From positions 1-7,192 of the forward strand of contig JAHFSL010000124.1 of assembly GCA_023265785.1 (NCBI GenBank): 7,192 bases of DNA, written 5' to 3'. This document shows positions 1 through 6,826 of this stretch, piece by piece (positions within the stretch are counted from its first letter, which is position 1; the number at the start of each line of letters is the position of its first letter). A program made the position numbers and the translations under genes. The notes under the pieces were generated by a model that was not told the origin of the DNA, did not search any database, and saw only the letters and a list, made by a program, of their open reading frames with translations. The stretch comes from Candidatus Coatesiibacteriota bacterium. GTDB lineage: Bacteria > Oederibacteriota > CAKKQC01.

Positions 1-1229
1 TACTTCTTCTGGAAGGCCGTCAGGGTGTCAATGGGCAGGCCCATGGACTTGAGTTTCAGCCGGGCCACATCCGCGTCAATGTTGTGCGGCACGGGATAGA
101 CCTGGCGCTTGAGCGTCCGCGCCTTCCGGGTCAGGTACTCCACGGAAAGCGCCTGGTTGGCGAAGGACATGTCCATCACGTTCGCCGGATGCCCCTCGGC
201 CGCCGCCAGGTTGACCAGCCGGCCCTCACCGATGAGGTGAATCCGCTTCCCACTGCGCAGGTGGTACTGCGTGATGACGCCCCGGATGGTGCGCTTGCGC
301 ACCGCGAGCTTCTCGAGTGCCGCCGTGTCAATTTCGACGTTGAAGTGCCCCGCATTCGCGACGATGGCCCCGTCCGGCATGGCGAGCAGGTGTTCCTTGC
401 GGATGACCGCCGCATCGCCGGTCACGGTGATGAAGATGGAGCCCTCGCGCGCCGCCTGGGCCATCGGCATCACGTCAAAACCGTCCATCGCGGCCTCCAG
501 GGCACGGTGGGGGTCCACCTCGGTGACGATGACATGGGCCCCCAGCCCCTTGGCCTTGCCTGCCACGCCCCGGCCGCACCAGCCGTACCCCGCCACGACC
601 AGCTTCCGCCCTGCGATCAGGACGTTCGTCGCCCGGATGATCCCGTCCAGCGACGACTGCCCCGTCCCGTACCGGTTGTCGAACAGGTACTTGGTCTGGG
701 CGTCGTTGATGGCGATCATGGGAAACCGCAACTTGCCGTGTTCGGCCATCGCCCGCAGGCGAATAACGCCGGTCGTCGTCTCTTCCGTGCCCGCTACGAC
801 GCCACGGAGGAGGTCCTTGCGCTTGGTGTGAATCAGGGTCACCAGGTCGGCGCCGTCATCCATCGTCAGGTTGGGCAGCACGCCCAGTGCCCCCTCGATG
901 TCCTGATAATACGATTTCGTGTCCGTTCCGTGCACCGCGTAGGTCGGGATCCCCTCGTTCAGCGTGAGGTGGGCCGCGACATCGTCCTGGGTGGACAGCG
1001 GATTCGAAGCGCACAACCGAACTTCCGCGCCCCCGTCCCGCAGGGCGAGCATGAGGTGCGCGGTTTCGGTGGTGACATGGAGGCAGGCGGCAATCCGCTT
1101 GCCCTTGAGCGGCTTCTGGCGGCGGAACCGGGCGCGAATATCCGCGACGACCGGCATCTGTTCGATGGCCCAGTCCACCCGCTCGCGTCCCTTGGCTTCC
1201 AGTGAGGGATCCTTGATGTGGCCGGTCAC
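1..1229 (-). CDS. ahcY: S-adenosylhomocysteine hydrolase (adenosylhomocysteinase), 3' end cut by window edge
   Basis: This cytosolic enzyme reversibly splits S-adenosylhomocysteine into adenosine and homocysteine with a tightly bound NAD, removing the product inhibitor of methyltransferases. I read 409 codons from the GTG at 1229 to the edge. The visible motifs are HVTTE at 51-55 (substrate site), DDG near 124-126, EETTTGV at 149-155, NDAQTK at 175-180 with the catalytic-type Lys180 and Asp184, the NAD-binding GYGWCGRG at 214-221, NAGHFNVEID at 292-301 and GRLVNLAAAEGHP at 336-348. The DNRYGTGQS segment at 184-192 and the overall length fit the short family form, which lacks the roughly 40-residue insertion of many proteobacterial enzymes. 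The last two bases before the edge are TA, so the next codon is Tyr or stop; family ends (LTxxQxxYL) favour Tyr and a few more residues outside. The GTG start is supported by GGGAG nine bases upstream, and no ATG fits better. It follows metK by four bases, so the two are surely cotranscribed. Function and start are inferred by family recognition. Confidence 0.97.
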   Translation of the reverse strand, partial: MTGHIKDPSLEAKGRERVDWAIEQMPVVADIRARFRRQKPLKGKRIAACLHVTTETAHLMLALRDGGAEVRLCASNPLSTQDDVAAHLTLNEGIPTYAVHGTDTKSYYQDIEGALGVLPNLTMDDGADLVTLIHTKRKDLLRGVVAGTEETTTGVIRLRAMAEHGKLRFPMIAINDAQTKYLFDNRYGTGQSSLDGIIRATNVLIAGRKLVVAGYGWCGRGVAGKAKGLGAHVIVTEVDPHRALEAAMDGFDVMPMAQAAREGSIFITVTGDAAVIRKEHLLAMPDGAIVANAGHFNVEIDTAALEKLAVRKRTIRGVITQYHLRSGKRIHLIGEGRLVNLAAAEGHPANVMDMSFANQALSVEYLTRKARTLKRQVYPVPHNIDADVARLKLKSMGLPIDTLTAFQKK

Positions 1230-1233
1230 GGGA

Positions 1234-2379
1234 TCAGACTCCCGCGGCGCGGCGGAGCGCCGCGGCCTTGTCGGTCTTTTCCCAGGTGAACGTCGGCTCG
1301 TTGCGGCCGAAGTGGCCGAACGCCGCGGTTGCCGTGTAGATCGGCCGGCGCAGTTTCAGGTGCCGGATGATGCCCAGCGGCGTGAGGTCAAAATGCTTTC
1401 GGATGAGATCGAGGATGAGGGAGGGCGGCACCCGCTCCGTCCCGTAGGTCTCCACGGAGATCGAGACGGGCTCGGCCACACCGATGGCATAGGCCAGCTG
1501 GACCTCGAACCGGTCCGCCAGGCCCGCCGCCACGATGTTCTTCGCCACATACCGGGCGGCGTAGCACGCCGACCGGTCCACTTTCGACGGATCCTTGCCG
1601 GAGAACGCACCGCCCCCGTGCCGGCCCATGCCGCCGTAGGAGTCCACGATGATCTTCCGCCCCGTCAGGCCGGTGTCGCCCTGCGGGCCGCCCACCACGA
1701 ACTTGCCCGTGGGATTCACATGGAATTTCGTCTTCTTGTCGAGCATCGACCGGGGAATGATGGGGCGGATGATCTTCTCGATCACGCCTTCCTTGATCTT
1801 AGCGTGGGACACATCCGGATGATGCTGGGTGGATACGACCACGGTGTCCACACGCGCGGGTCGGCCGTCAATGTACTCGACGGACACCTGCGATTTCCCG
1901 TCCGGCCGGAGGAATTTCAGGTCACCCCGGCGGCGGGCCTGCGACAGCCGGCGCACCAGCTTGTGCGCCAGGATGATCGGCATGGGCATCAACTCCTCGG
2001 TCTCGCGGACCGCGTAGCCGAACATCATCCCCTGGTCCCCCGCGCCGCCCTTGTCCACGCCCATGGCGATGTCCGGCGACTGCTTCTGGATGGCCGTCAC
2101 CACGCCGCAGGTGTGGTAATCGAAGCCGTGCCGGGCATTGTCGTAGCCCACATGCTGGATGGTCCGGCGAACGATGGCCGGGACGTCGGCATACCCCGTG
2201 GTGGTGATCTCCCCGGCCACGTACACCACCCCCGTGGTGATGAGGGCCTCGCAGGCCACGCGACCGCGGGGATCCTGGCGGAGGATGTCGTCGAGGATGG
2301 CATCCGAGATCTGGTCACAGATCTTGTCGGGGTGCCCTTCGGTCACGGATTCGGACGTGAACAGGGTGCGCTCGCTCAT
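1234..2379 (-). CDS. metK: S-adenosylmethionine synthetase (methionine adenosyltransferase)
   Basis: This cytosolic enzyme makes S-adenosylmethionine from methionine and ATP, releasing phosphate and pyrophosphate. The protein is 381 residues, the usual bacterial length, and looks complete. Visible family signatures are SESVTEGHPDK at 9-19 (ATP and metal site), GAGDQGMMFGYA at 112-123, and GGGAFSGKDPSKVDRSA at 255-271, the phosphate-binding glycine-rich loop followed by the conserved lysines. The order of the three related subdomains is normal and no key motif is missing. The ATG start has AAGGAG ten bases upstream, the clearest canonical ribosome site in the window. It lies 31 bases after rpsI and four bases before ahcY, so production of SAM and removal of SAH are encoded side by side. 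The 31-base leader is too short for a SAM or SAH riboswitch, so no RNA-level control of metK itself is visible. Confidence 0.98.
   Translation of the reverse strand: MSERTLFTSESVTEGHPDKICDQISDAILDDILRQDPRGRVACEALITTGVVYVAGEITTTGYADVPAIVRRTIQHVGYDNARHGFDYHTCGVVTAIQKQSPDIAMGVDKGGAGDQGMMFGYAVRETEELMPMPIILAHKLVRRLSQARRRGDLKFLRPDGKSQVSVEYIDGRPARVDTVVVSTQHHPDVSHAKIKEGVIEKIIRPIIPRSMLDKKTKFHVNPTGKFVVGGPQGDTGLTGRKIIVDSYGGMGRHGGGAFSGKDPSKVDRSACYAARYVAKNIVAAGLADRFEVQLAYAIGVAEPVSISVETYGTERVPPSLILDLIRKHFDLTPLGIIRHLKLRRPIYTATAAFGHFGRNEPTFTWEKTDKAAALRRAAGV
1239..1243 (-). promoter_or_regulatory. Shine-Dalgarno site for ahcY
   Basis: The minus strand reads GGGAG here, nine bases before the GTG at 1229. The site lies inside the last codons of metK, just before its stop at 1234-1236. 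It decides the GTG start, because no ATG occurs near the family's usual N-terminus. It suggests that metK translation runs straight into ahcY initiation. Confidence 0.7.
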
Positions 2380-2389
2380 GGCGTGTGGT

Positions 2390-2395
2390 CTCCTT
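2390..2395 (-). promoter_or_regulatory. Shine-Dalgarno site for metK
   Basis: The minus strand reads AAGGAG, ten bases before the ATG at 2379, inside the 31-base gap after rpsI. It is the best match to the consensus among the internal genes. It implies that metK initiates on its own rather than by coupling to rpsI. Confidence 0.75.
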
Positions 2396-2410
2396 GGACT
2401 GGAAGGATCG

Positions 2411-2941
2411 TCAGCGCTTGGTCCACTGCGGGCGGCGCCGGGCGCCGCGGATGCCGTACTTCTTGCGCTCCACCATCCGCGGATCGCGGGTCAGCAGGCC
2501 GCCCGTCGACAGGGGTGGACGGAAGTCCGGTTGCCAGGCCGCCAGGGCCCGGGAAAGGGCCAGCCGGATCGCCCCGGCCTGCGAAGCCAGGCTCGCGCCG
2601 TTCACGGAAATCACCGCATCAAACCGCTTGACGGTTCCCGTGGCCACGAATGGCTGGTTGATTTCGTCGAGCAATTTGGGACGGCGCAGGTAGGCGGCCG
2701 GTTCCCGCTCGTTGATGGTCATCCGCCCCATCCCCGGCCGGATCGTGGCGCGCGCGACAGCCGTCTTGCGGCGGCCCACGCCGAATCCGCGGTCGCCGTC
2801 ACGCCGGCTGGTGGCGGTCTGGGCCCGGACGGGCAGGGGGGCAATCGCCGCCACGGCGGCCGTCACCGGGGCATCGGCCCCCAGCGATTCGGCCAGCGGC
2901 GCGGTTGCGGCCACGGGGGTGTCGTCCGCGGTGAGGCTCAT
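2411..2941 (-). CDS. rpsI: 30S ribosomal protein S9 with N-terminal extension
   Basis: S9 is a small-subunit protein whose C-terminal tail reaches the P-site tRNA. The recognisable domain runs from FGVGRRKTAVARA at 53-65 through GASLASQAGAIRLALSRAL at 115-133 to RKKYGIRGARRRPQWTKR at 159-176, ending in the conserved Lys-Arg. With the ATG at 2941 the product is 176 residues, against about 130 for typical bacterial S9. The first 52 residues or so are an alanine- and proline-rich stretch (for example TAAVAAIAPLPV at 27-38) with no match I recognise. The ATG overlaps the rplM stop as ATGA, which suggests translation by reinitiation; I see no strong ribosome site before it. GTG codons at residues 26 and 30 are possible alternative starts and would shorten the extension. 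An ATG in the same frame at 3052 lies within rplM and is unlikely. The rplM-rpsI pair is conserved across bacteria. The S9 identity is firm; the start is less so. Confidence 0.95.
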   Translation of the reverse strand: MSLTADDTPVAATAPLAESLGADAPVTAAVAAIAPLPVRAQTATSRRDGDRGFGVGRRKTAVARATIRPGMGRMTINEREPAAYLRRPKLLDEINQPFVATGTVKRFDAVISVNGASLASQAGAIRLALSRALAAWQPDFRPPLSTGGLLTRDPRMVERKKYGIRGARRRPQWTKR

Positions 2942-3375
2942 AGCGCGATCGCCGTCGGCGCCTGGGCCGCGTGCGGATGGGTCGTGCCGTGGTACATCTT
3001 GAGGGAGCGGATCTGCTTGCGACCCATGCGCGAATGCGGGAGCATCCCCCACACGGCCCGGCGCAGGGCCCGTTCGGGGCGCTTCGCCATCAGGTCGTGG
3101 TAGGGCGTGAGGCGCAGGCCGCCGGGATACCCGGTGTAGCGCTTGAACATCTTCTGGTCCAGCTTGCGCCCCGTCAGCCGAATCTTGTCCACGTTCACGA
3201 CGACGACCACGCTCCCCTGGTCCGCGTGCGGGGTGAACGAGGGCAGGTGCTTGCCCCGTAGCCAGGTCGCCACGCGCGTGGCCAGCCGCCCGAGCACCTG
3301 GCCCTCGGCGTTGACGAGCACCCAGCGCTTCTTGGCCTCATGGGGCTTGACGGTGGTGGTCCTGAGTCCTGCCAT
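2938..3375 (-). CDS. rplM: 50S ribosomal protein L13
   Basis: L13 is an early-assembling large-subunit protein. The 145-residue product matches the family in length. It shows the usual N-terminal fold start KRWVLVNAEGQVLGRLAT at 16-33, VVNVDKIRLTGRK at 59-71 (NADKI/V-type core), YTGYPGGL at 80-87 and the signature WGMLPHSRMGRK at 109-120, followed by LKMYHGTTHPHAAQAP at 125-140. The ATG at 3375 is the only start that preserves the N-terminus, but the 14 bases between the cca stop and this ATG are pyrimidine-rich (TCTTCCTTCTTCCA) and contain no Shine-Dalgarno sequence. The stop overlaps the rpsI start as ATGA. The short gap and the absent ribosome site suggest that ribosomes finishing cca help to start this gene; that is inference. 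Confidence 0.98.
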   Translation of the reverse strand: MAGLRTTTVKPHEAKKRWVLVNAEGQVLGRLATRVATWLRGKHLPSFTPHADQGSVVVVVNVDKIRLTGRKLDQKMFKRYTGYPGGLRLTPYHDLMAKRPERALRRAVWGMLPHSRMGRKQIRSLKMYHGTTHPHAAQAPTAIAL

Positions 3376-3389
3376 TGGAAGAAGGAAGA

Positions 3390-4832
3390 CTATACCATCC
3401 GCCGGTTTTCGCGGTCAAGGGCTTTGCTGGCGGCGGCCAGGGCTTCCTCCCGGGTCCCCGCCTTCCCCAGAGCCACGGCCTCCTCCACGGCCTTGAGAAG
3501 CACCCCGATGACCGGCCCCGGCTTGAGAGCGAAGGCTTTCATGAGGTCATGCCCGGTCACGAACCGCTGGGCCGGCGTGCGCGCCAGCGCCGCCCGCCGG
3601 ACCGCAAGGATCCGGGCAATGACCACCCGGTGCCGGGGCGCCTTGATCCCCCGCCCGTGGTGGGTCGCCATCCGGTCCGCCGAGGCATGCAGGAAGAGCT
3701 CGAAGACCTCGTTCCCCGCATCCCGCAGGAGCCGCCAGGCCGCCTTGTCGGAGATGGCTCCCCGCGTCGCACCCAGGTAGCCCGGCCGCAGGTGCAGTTC
3801 AATCAGGTGCGCGACGATGGCCACCTCGGTCTCCGCACAGTGGAGGCGGTCGCGCAGGATGGCCCGGGCCCGCTTCGCCCCGCGGTGCTCGTGCTCAAAG
3901 AAATGCACCTCGCCCCCCTGGCGGGAGACGGTCTCGGGCTTGGCGATGTCGTGCAGGAGCAGGGCCAGCCGCAGGAGTGCCCGCCGCGACCGGCCGGGCA
4001 CGGGCTCCGCGGCCAGGTGGGCGGACATTGCGGCGGCCTCCTGCCGGTAGTGCAGGCGGATCCTGGCCAGCAGGCCGTCCAGGTGGCGGAGGGCCTCCAG
4101 CGTGTGGGCCAGGACATTCAGGGTTTTTCCGCCAGGGACCCGCACCGCGCGCATCCGCTCCACCTCGGGGAAGGAGGCCCGCAGGACCCCCAGCCGGTCC
4201 GCCGCCTCCAGCGCGGGCACGGCCCGGTCCAGCGCCAGGATCTTGAAGAGTTCGTCACGGACCCGTTCGGCCCCGGCCTTCTTCACCAGCCGGGCCTGGC
4301 CCCGCGCCAGCCGCCCCGTGGTGGGGTCGAGCCGGAAGCCCAGGGCCGCCGGGAGCCGGGCCGCCCGCCACAGGCGGACAGGATCATCCCGGAATGCCCT
4401 CGGCCCGCAGGCCCGGACGACCCGTTTGCGCAGGTCCTTCATCCCACCGCACGGGTCCAGCATGACCGGAGCGTCACCCAGCGGCAGGGCGACTGCCAGC
4501 GCATTCACCGTGAAATCCCGGAGCCGCAGGTCGGCCTCGATGGTCGCGGCCCGCAGGGGGGTGAAATCCACGGTCGTGTCCGCCACCACCACCCGGATCA
4601 GCCGCCCGTCACCCAGCGGAACGAGGGCCCCGCGGACGGCGTCGGCAAACGCCTTGCCCACGGCGTCCGCCCGACCCCGCGCCACGGCCACGTCCAGGTC
4701 CTTGACGGGCTTTCCGCGCAGGGCATCCCGGACCGCCCCTCCCGCCAGGTACAGCCCCGGGTGTCCGCCCGCAAACCGGTCCAGCGCCTCCGCCAGCGGG
4801 CCGAGCGCCCGCCGCAGTCCGGCACCGGTCAG
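3390..4832 (-). CDS. cca: CCA-adding-type tRNA nucleotidyltransferase with HD domain, probable CTG start
   Basis: The protein belongs to the class II nucleotidyltransferases, which build or repair the 3' CCA of tRNA or add poly(A). Numbering from the CTG at 4832 gives 480 residues. The N-terminal catalytic domain shows LAGGAVRD at 29-36, DLDVAV at 45-50 with the metal-binding pair Asp45 and Asp47, a further acidic VDF at 88-90, RDFTVNA at 105-111, DDPVRLWRAARL at 149-160 and ERVRDELFK at 189-197. A metal-dependent phosphohydrolase HD domain follows, with His243, HD at 294-295 and HEH at 314-316. The end (VTGHDLMKAFALKPGP at 425-440) also fits bacterial CCA enzymes with HD domains. CCA and poly(A) enzymes of this class cannot be told apart reliably by eye, but CCA is favoured by the HD domain and tail. 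No ATG, GTG or TTG lies near the expected N-terminus. The CTG overlaps the galT stop as CTGA and has GGAGGG seven bases upstream. The nearest ATG, at 4910, would give 506 residues and overlap galT by 82 bases with no ribosome site and an N-terminus that looks like out-of-frame galT. Confidence 0.92.
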   Translation of the reverse strand: MTGAGLRRALGPLAEALDRFAGGHPGLYLAGGAVRDALRGKPVKDLDVAVARGRADAVGKAFADAVRGALVPLGDGRLIRVVVADTTVDFTPLRAATIEADLRLRDFTVNALAVALPLGDAPVMLDPCGGMKDLRKRVVRACGPRAFRDDPVRLWRAARLPAALGFRLDPTTGRLARGQARLVKKAGAERVRDELFKILALDRAVPALEAADRLGVLRASFPEVERMRAVRVPGGKTLNVLAHTLEALRHLDGLLARIRLHYRQEAAAMSAHLAAEPVPGRSRRALLRLALLLHDIAKPETVSRQGGEVHFFEHEHRGAKRARAILRDRLHCAETEVAIVAHLIELHLRPGYLGATRGAISDKAAWRLLRDAGNEVFELFLHASADRMATHHGRGIKAPRHRVVIARILAVRRAALARTPAQRFVTGHDLMKAFALKPGPVIGVLLKAVEEAVALGKAGTREEALAAASKALDRENRRMV

Positions 4833-5803
4833 GATCCAGCCCTCCGCAGTTCGGCGGCCTTCGCCTCGGGGATGGTGTCGTTGATGAAGGTGCCGGCACC
4901 GGCCTCGCATCCGGCCAGGAATTTGATCTTGTCCCGGGTCCGGTGCGGCGGGTAGAACTCGATGTGGAAATGATGGGATGGGTGGCGTCCGCCATCCGTC
5001 GGCGTCTGGTGCATGAGCATGATGTACGGCATCGAGATTCCCCAGAGCCGGTCGTACTTACGCAGGATAGTCCGCAGGGTGCCCGCCAGGTCCCATTGCT
5101 CGGCCTCGGTCATCTGGCCAAGATGGCCCAGGTGCCGGCGGGAGGCGATATGGACCTCGTAGGGGTACCGGGCGAAGAAGGGAATGTACGAAATAAATGA
5201 TCGCGACAAAGTCACGATACGACTCCGACCCGCGATTTCCCCCTTCACCAGGTCACAGAGCAGGCACCGCCGGTGGCGCGTCCGGTACCGCCGTTCCGCG
5301 GCCAACTCGGTCCGGACCCGGGGCGGGATGAACGGGAAGGCGTAGATCTGGCCGTGCGGGTGCGTCAGCGTCACCCCGACCGCGGCCCCCTTGTTCTCGA
5401 AGATGTAGACATATTTCACATCCGGCCGCTCCGCCAATTCGCGGTACCGGTCCGTCCAGACCTTGACCAGCCGATAGACCTGTTCGCGCGAAGCCTGCGC
5501 CAGCGTCGTGTCGTGCCGCTTGGAGTACAGGACCACCTCACAGGCGCCCCCGCTCCGGGCCCGGCGCCCCAGCTCCGCCCCCCCGACGGGACCGGACAGC
5601 GGGCCGCCGCGCTGAAACGACGGGAACCGGTTGTCCAGTGTGAGGAACTCGAAATCCATGGTGAGGCCCTCGGCCCCCCCCGGGCAGAACGGGCAGGCCG
5701 CAGTCGTATCCGCCTTTCCACCGAGGGCAATCGGCCGCACCTGCCGGTGCGCCGCCACCGCCACCCATTCCTCGAGCAGGGGGTGCCAGCGCAGTTCAGA
5801 CAT
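4829..5803 (-). CDS. galT: Galactose-1-phosphate uridylyltransferase
   Basis: GalT is a HIT-superfamily enzyme of the Leloir pathway. It moves UMP from UDP-glucose to galactose-1-phosphate through a histidine-bound intermediate. The 324-residue product shows CPFCPGG at 37-43 (zinc cysteines), His97 in SKRHDTT (third zinc-ligand position by comparison with E. coli), and the hallmark HPHGQ at 148-152 with His150 as the expected nucleophile. It also has a second CxxC at 180-183, the PYEVHIASRRH segment at 214-224 and the C-terminal HHFHIEFYPP at 277-286, followed by AGAGTFINDTIPE at 301-313. Nothing essential is missing. The ATG at 5803 is chosen because SELRWHPLLEEW is a typical family N-terminus. 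Upstream in-frame codons back to 5923 only mirror galE. It overlaps the galE stop by eight bases (ATGTCTGA) and has only a weak GGGGG ribosome site four bases upstream, which suggests coupling. It could act on other sugar-1-phosphates, but the adjacent epimerase supports galactose. Confidence 0.94.
   Translation of the reverse strand: MSELRWHPLLEEWVAVAAHRQVRPIALGGKADTTAACPFCPGGAEGLTMDFEFLTLDNRFPSFQRGGPLSGPVGGAELGRRARSGGACEVVLYSKRHDTTLAQASREQVYRLVKVWTDRYRELAERPDVKYVYIFENKGAAVGVTLTHPHGQIYAFPFIPPRVRTELAAERRYRTRHRRCLLCDLVKGEIAGRSRIVTLSRSFISYIPFFARYPYEVHIASRRHLGHLGQMTEAEQWDLAGTLRTILRKYDRLWGISMPYIMLMHQTPTDGGRHPSHHFHIEFYPPHRTRDKIKFLAGCEAGAGTFINDTIPEAKAAELRRAGS
4840..4845 (-). promoter_or_regulatory. 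Shine-Dalgarno site for cca supporting a CTG start
   Basis: The minus strand reads GGAGGG within the last codons of galT, seven bases before the CTG at 4832. This is ideal strength and spacing. No ATG, GTG or TTG in the cca frame lies just downstream, so the site points to CTG (or, less likely, the ATC one codon earlier, at four bases' spacing) as the initiator. Confidence 0.6.
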
Positions 5804-6725
5804 GGAGCCCCCGACCCCGGAACCAATCCACCGTGCGCCGGAGCCCGACCTCCAGTGCGATCTCCGGAGTCCAGCCCAGGACCCGGTTGGCCTTGTCCCA
5901 GGCCACGCACGAGCGACGGACATCGCCCGGCCGGGCCGGCCCGTGCTCTTCAGCCGTCGGGGCCCCGGTGATCGCCTTCAGGCTCCGGAACAGGGTGTTC
6001 ACACTGCTCTCCACGCCGGTGCCAATGTTGATGCCTTCCCCGTCGCCCTTTTCAAGCGCCAGCACGCTGGCCCGGGCCACGTCACCGACGTAGACATAGT
6101 CGCGGAGGAACTCGCCGTCTCCATGGATGACGATCTTCCCCCCGCCCAGCATGCGCTCGACAAAGATGGCCACCACCCCGGACTCGCCGTGGGCGTCCTG
6201 CCGCGGACCGTACACATTGGCGTAGCGCAGGGCGGTGAAGCGCATCCCGTGGTTGGCCTGCCAGGTGCGCAGGTACAGCTCCGTCGCCACCTTGGCGACG
6301 CCGTAGGGCGAGGAGGCGTCGAAGGGCAGGTCCTCCGTGACCGGCTGGCGGTCGGTGTTGCCGTACACCGTCCCGCCCGACGAGGCGAAGATCACCTTCT
6401 TCACCCCCGTGGCCGTGGCGTATTGCAGGAGGCGGAGAATGCCCAGAATGTTGGTGGTGGCGTCAAGGATCGGGTCCTTGACCGAGACCGGAACCGACAT
6501 CTGGGCGGCATGGTGGTTCAGGACATCAAACTTCCCCTCCCGGAAGACCCGCTCCACGGCGGGGTCGTTGATGTCGAGGTTGTGCACGGTCACGCCCGCG
6601 GCAATGTTGGCCTGCTTCTTCCCGGCTTCCCAGTCGAGGATGCTGACCGCATGGCCGGCCGCGAGATAGGCGTCCGCGATGTGCGACCCGATGAACCCGG
6701 CCCCGCCGGTCACGAGAATCCTCAT
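5796..6725 (-). CDS. galE: NAD-dependent sugar epimerase, probable UDP-glucose 4-epimerase
   Basis: This is an extended short-chain dehydrogenase/reductase that likely interconverts UDP-glucose and UDP-galactose by transient oxidation at C4. The 309-residue product begins with the NAD-binding TGGAGFIGSH at 6-15, has Asp31 at the end of the second strand, SSGGTVYG at 115-122, the catalytic YGVAK at 141-145 (Tyr141, Lys145), and RYANVYGPRQ at 167-176 followed by FLRDYVYVGDVA at 206-217. It is shorter than E. coli GalE (338 residues) and fits the shorter bacterial and archaeal epimerases. The position of the catalytic serine in E. coli (SSSATVYG) is Gly here, as is usual in the SSGG subgroup. 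Related epimerases for other nucleotide sugars look alike; the galT gene overlapping its end favours galE. The ATG at 6725 has AAGGGAG and GGGG just upstream. It is the first gene of the tightly packed run and follows a 139-base gap. Confidence 0.88.
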   Translation of the reverse strand: MRILVTGGAGFIGSHIADAYLAAGHAVSILDWEAGKKQANIAAGVTVHNLDINDPAVERVFREGKFDVLNHHAAQMSVPVSVKDPILDATTNILGILRLLQYATATGVKKVIFASSGGTVYGNTDRQPVTEDLPFDASSPYGVAKVATELYLRTWQANHGMRFTALRYANVYGPRQDAHGESGVVAIFVERMLGGGKIVIHGDGEFLRDYVYVGDVARASVLALEKGDGEGINIGTGVESSVNTLFRSLKAITGAPTAEEHGPARPGDVRRSCVAWDKANRVLGWTPEIALEVGLRRTVDWFRGRGLHV

Positions 6726-6729
6726 CCGG

Positions 6730-6740
6730 CTCCCTTCCCC
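6730..6740 (-). promoter_or_regulatory. Purine-rich ribosome binding site for galE
   Basis: The minus strand reads GGGGAAGGGAG just before the ATG at 6725, with usable spacings of about 4 to 7 bases depending on which part pairs with 16S rRNA. It supports the ATG, which also places the NAD-binding motif at the usual distance from the N-terminus. Confidence 0.55.
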
Positions 6741-6826
6741 GTCCTTTTCTTTCGTTGAAACCGGTAGAAAATAAACACCCGTCCGTCACCGCGGCGGATG
6801 GCCTGCCGCTCCATCGTGAGGGCGGG

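Noticed and set aside
115..122. Loss of the catalytic serine in the GalE-like protein (numbers are residues in that protein)
   Set aside because: SSGGTVYG in place of SSSATVYG is the normal form in a large subgroup of short epimerases, and Tyr141 and Lys145 are intact, so this is not a sign of inactivation.
84..1205. Long plus-strand open frame of 373 codons opposite ahcY
   Set aside because: It is antisense to a clear enzyme gene. Its translation is rich in His, Arg, Gly and Pro with no recognisable motif, as expected from codon bias in GC-rich DNA.
2380..2410. SAM or SAH riboswitch ahead of metK or ahcY
   Set aside because: The gaps are 31 and 4 bases, far too short for any known class, and no suitable structure was seen.
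964..2631. Plus-strand open frame of 555 codons opposite ahcY, metK and rpsI
   Set aside because: It crosses three well-supported minus-strand genes, has no domain I recognise, and fits the mirror-frame artefact of high GC third positions.
3375..4955. Plus-strand open frame of 526 codons opposite cca
   Set aside because: Its composition is low-complexity Pro/Arg/Gln/Gly, and the cca motifs on the other strand fully explain the conservation expected here.
5804..5923. Upstream ATG for galT giving a 364-residue protein
   Set aside because: The extra 40 residues are galE read in another frame; the family N-terminus begins at the ATG at 5803.
5631..6758. Plus-strand open frame of 375 codons opposite galE and galT
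   Set aside because: It is antisense to two motif-confirmed genes and lacks a ribosome site or known domain.
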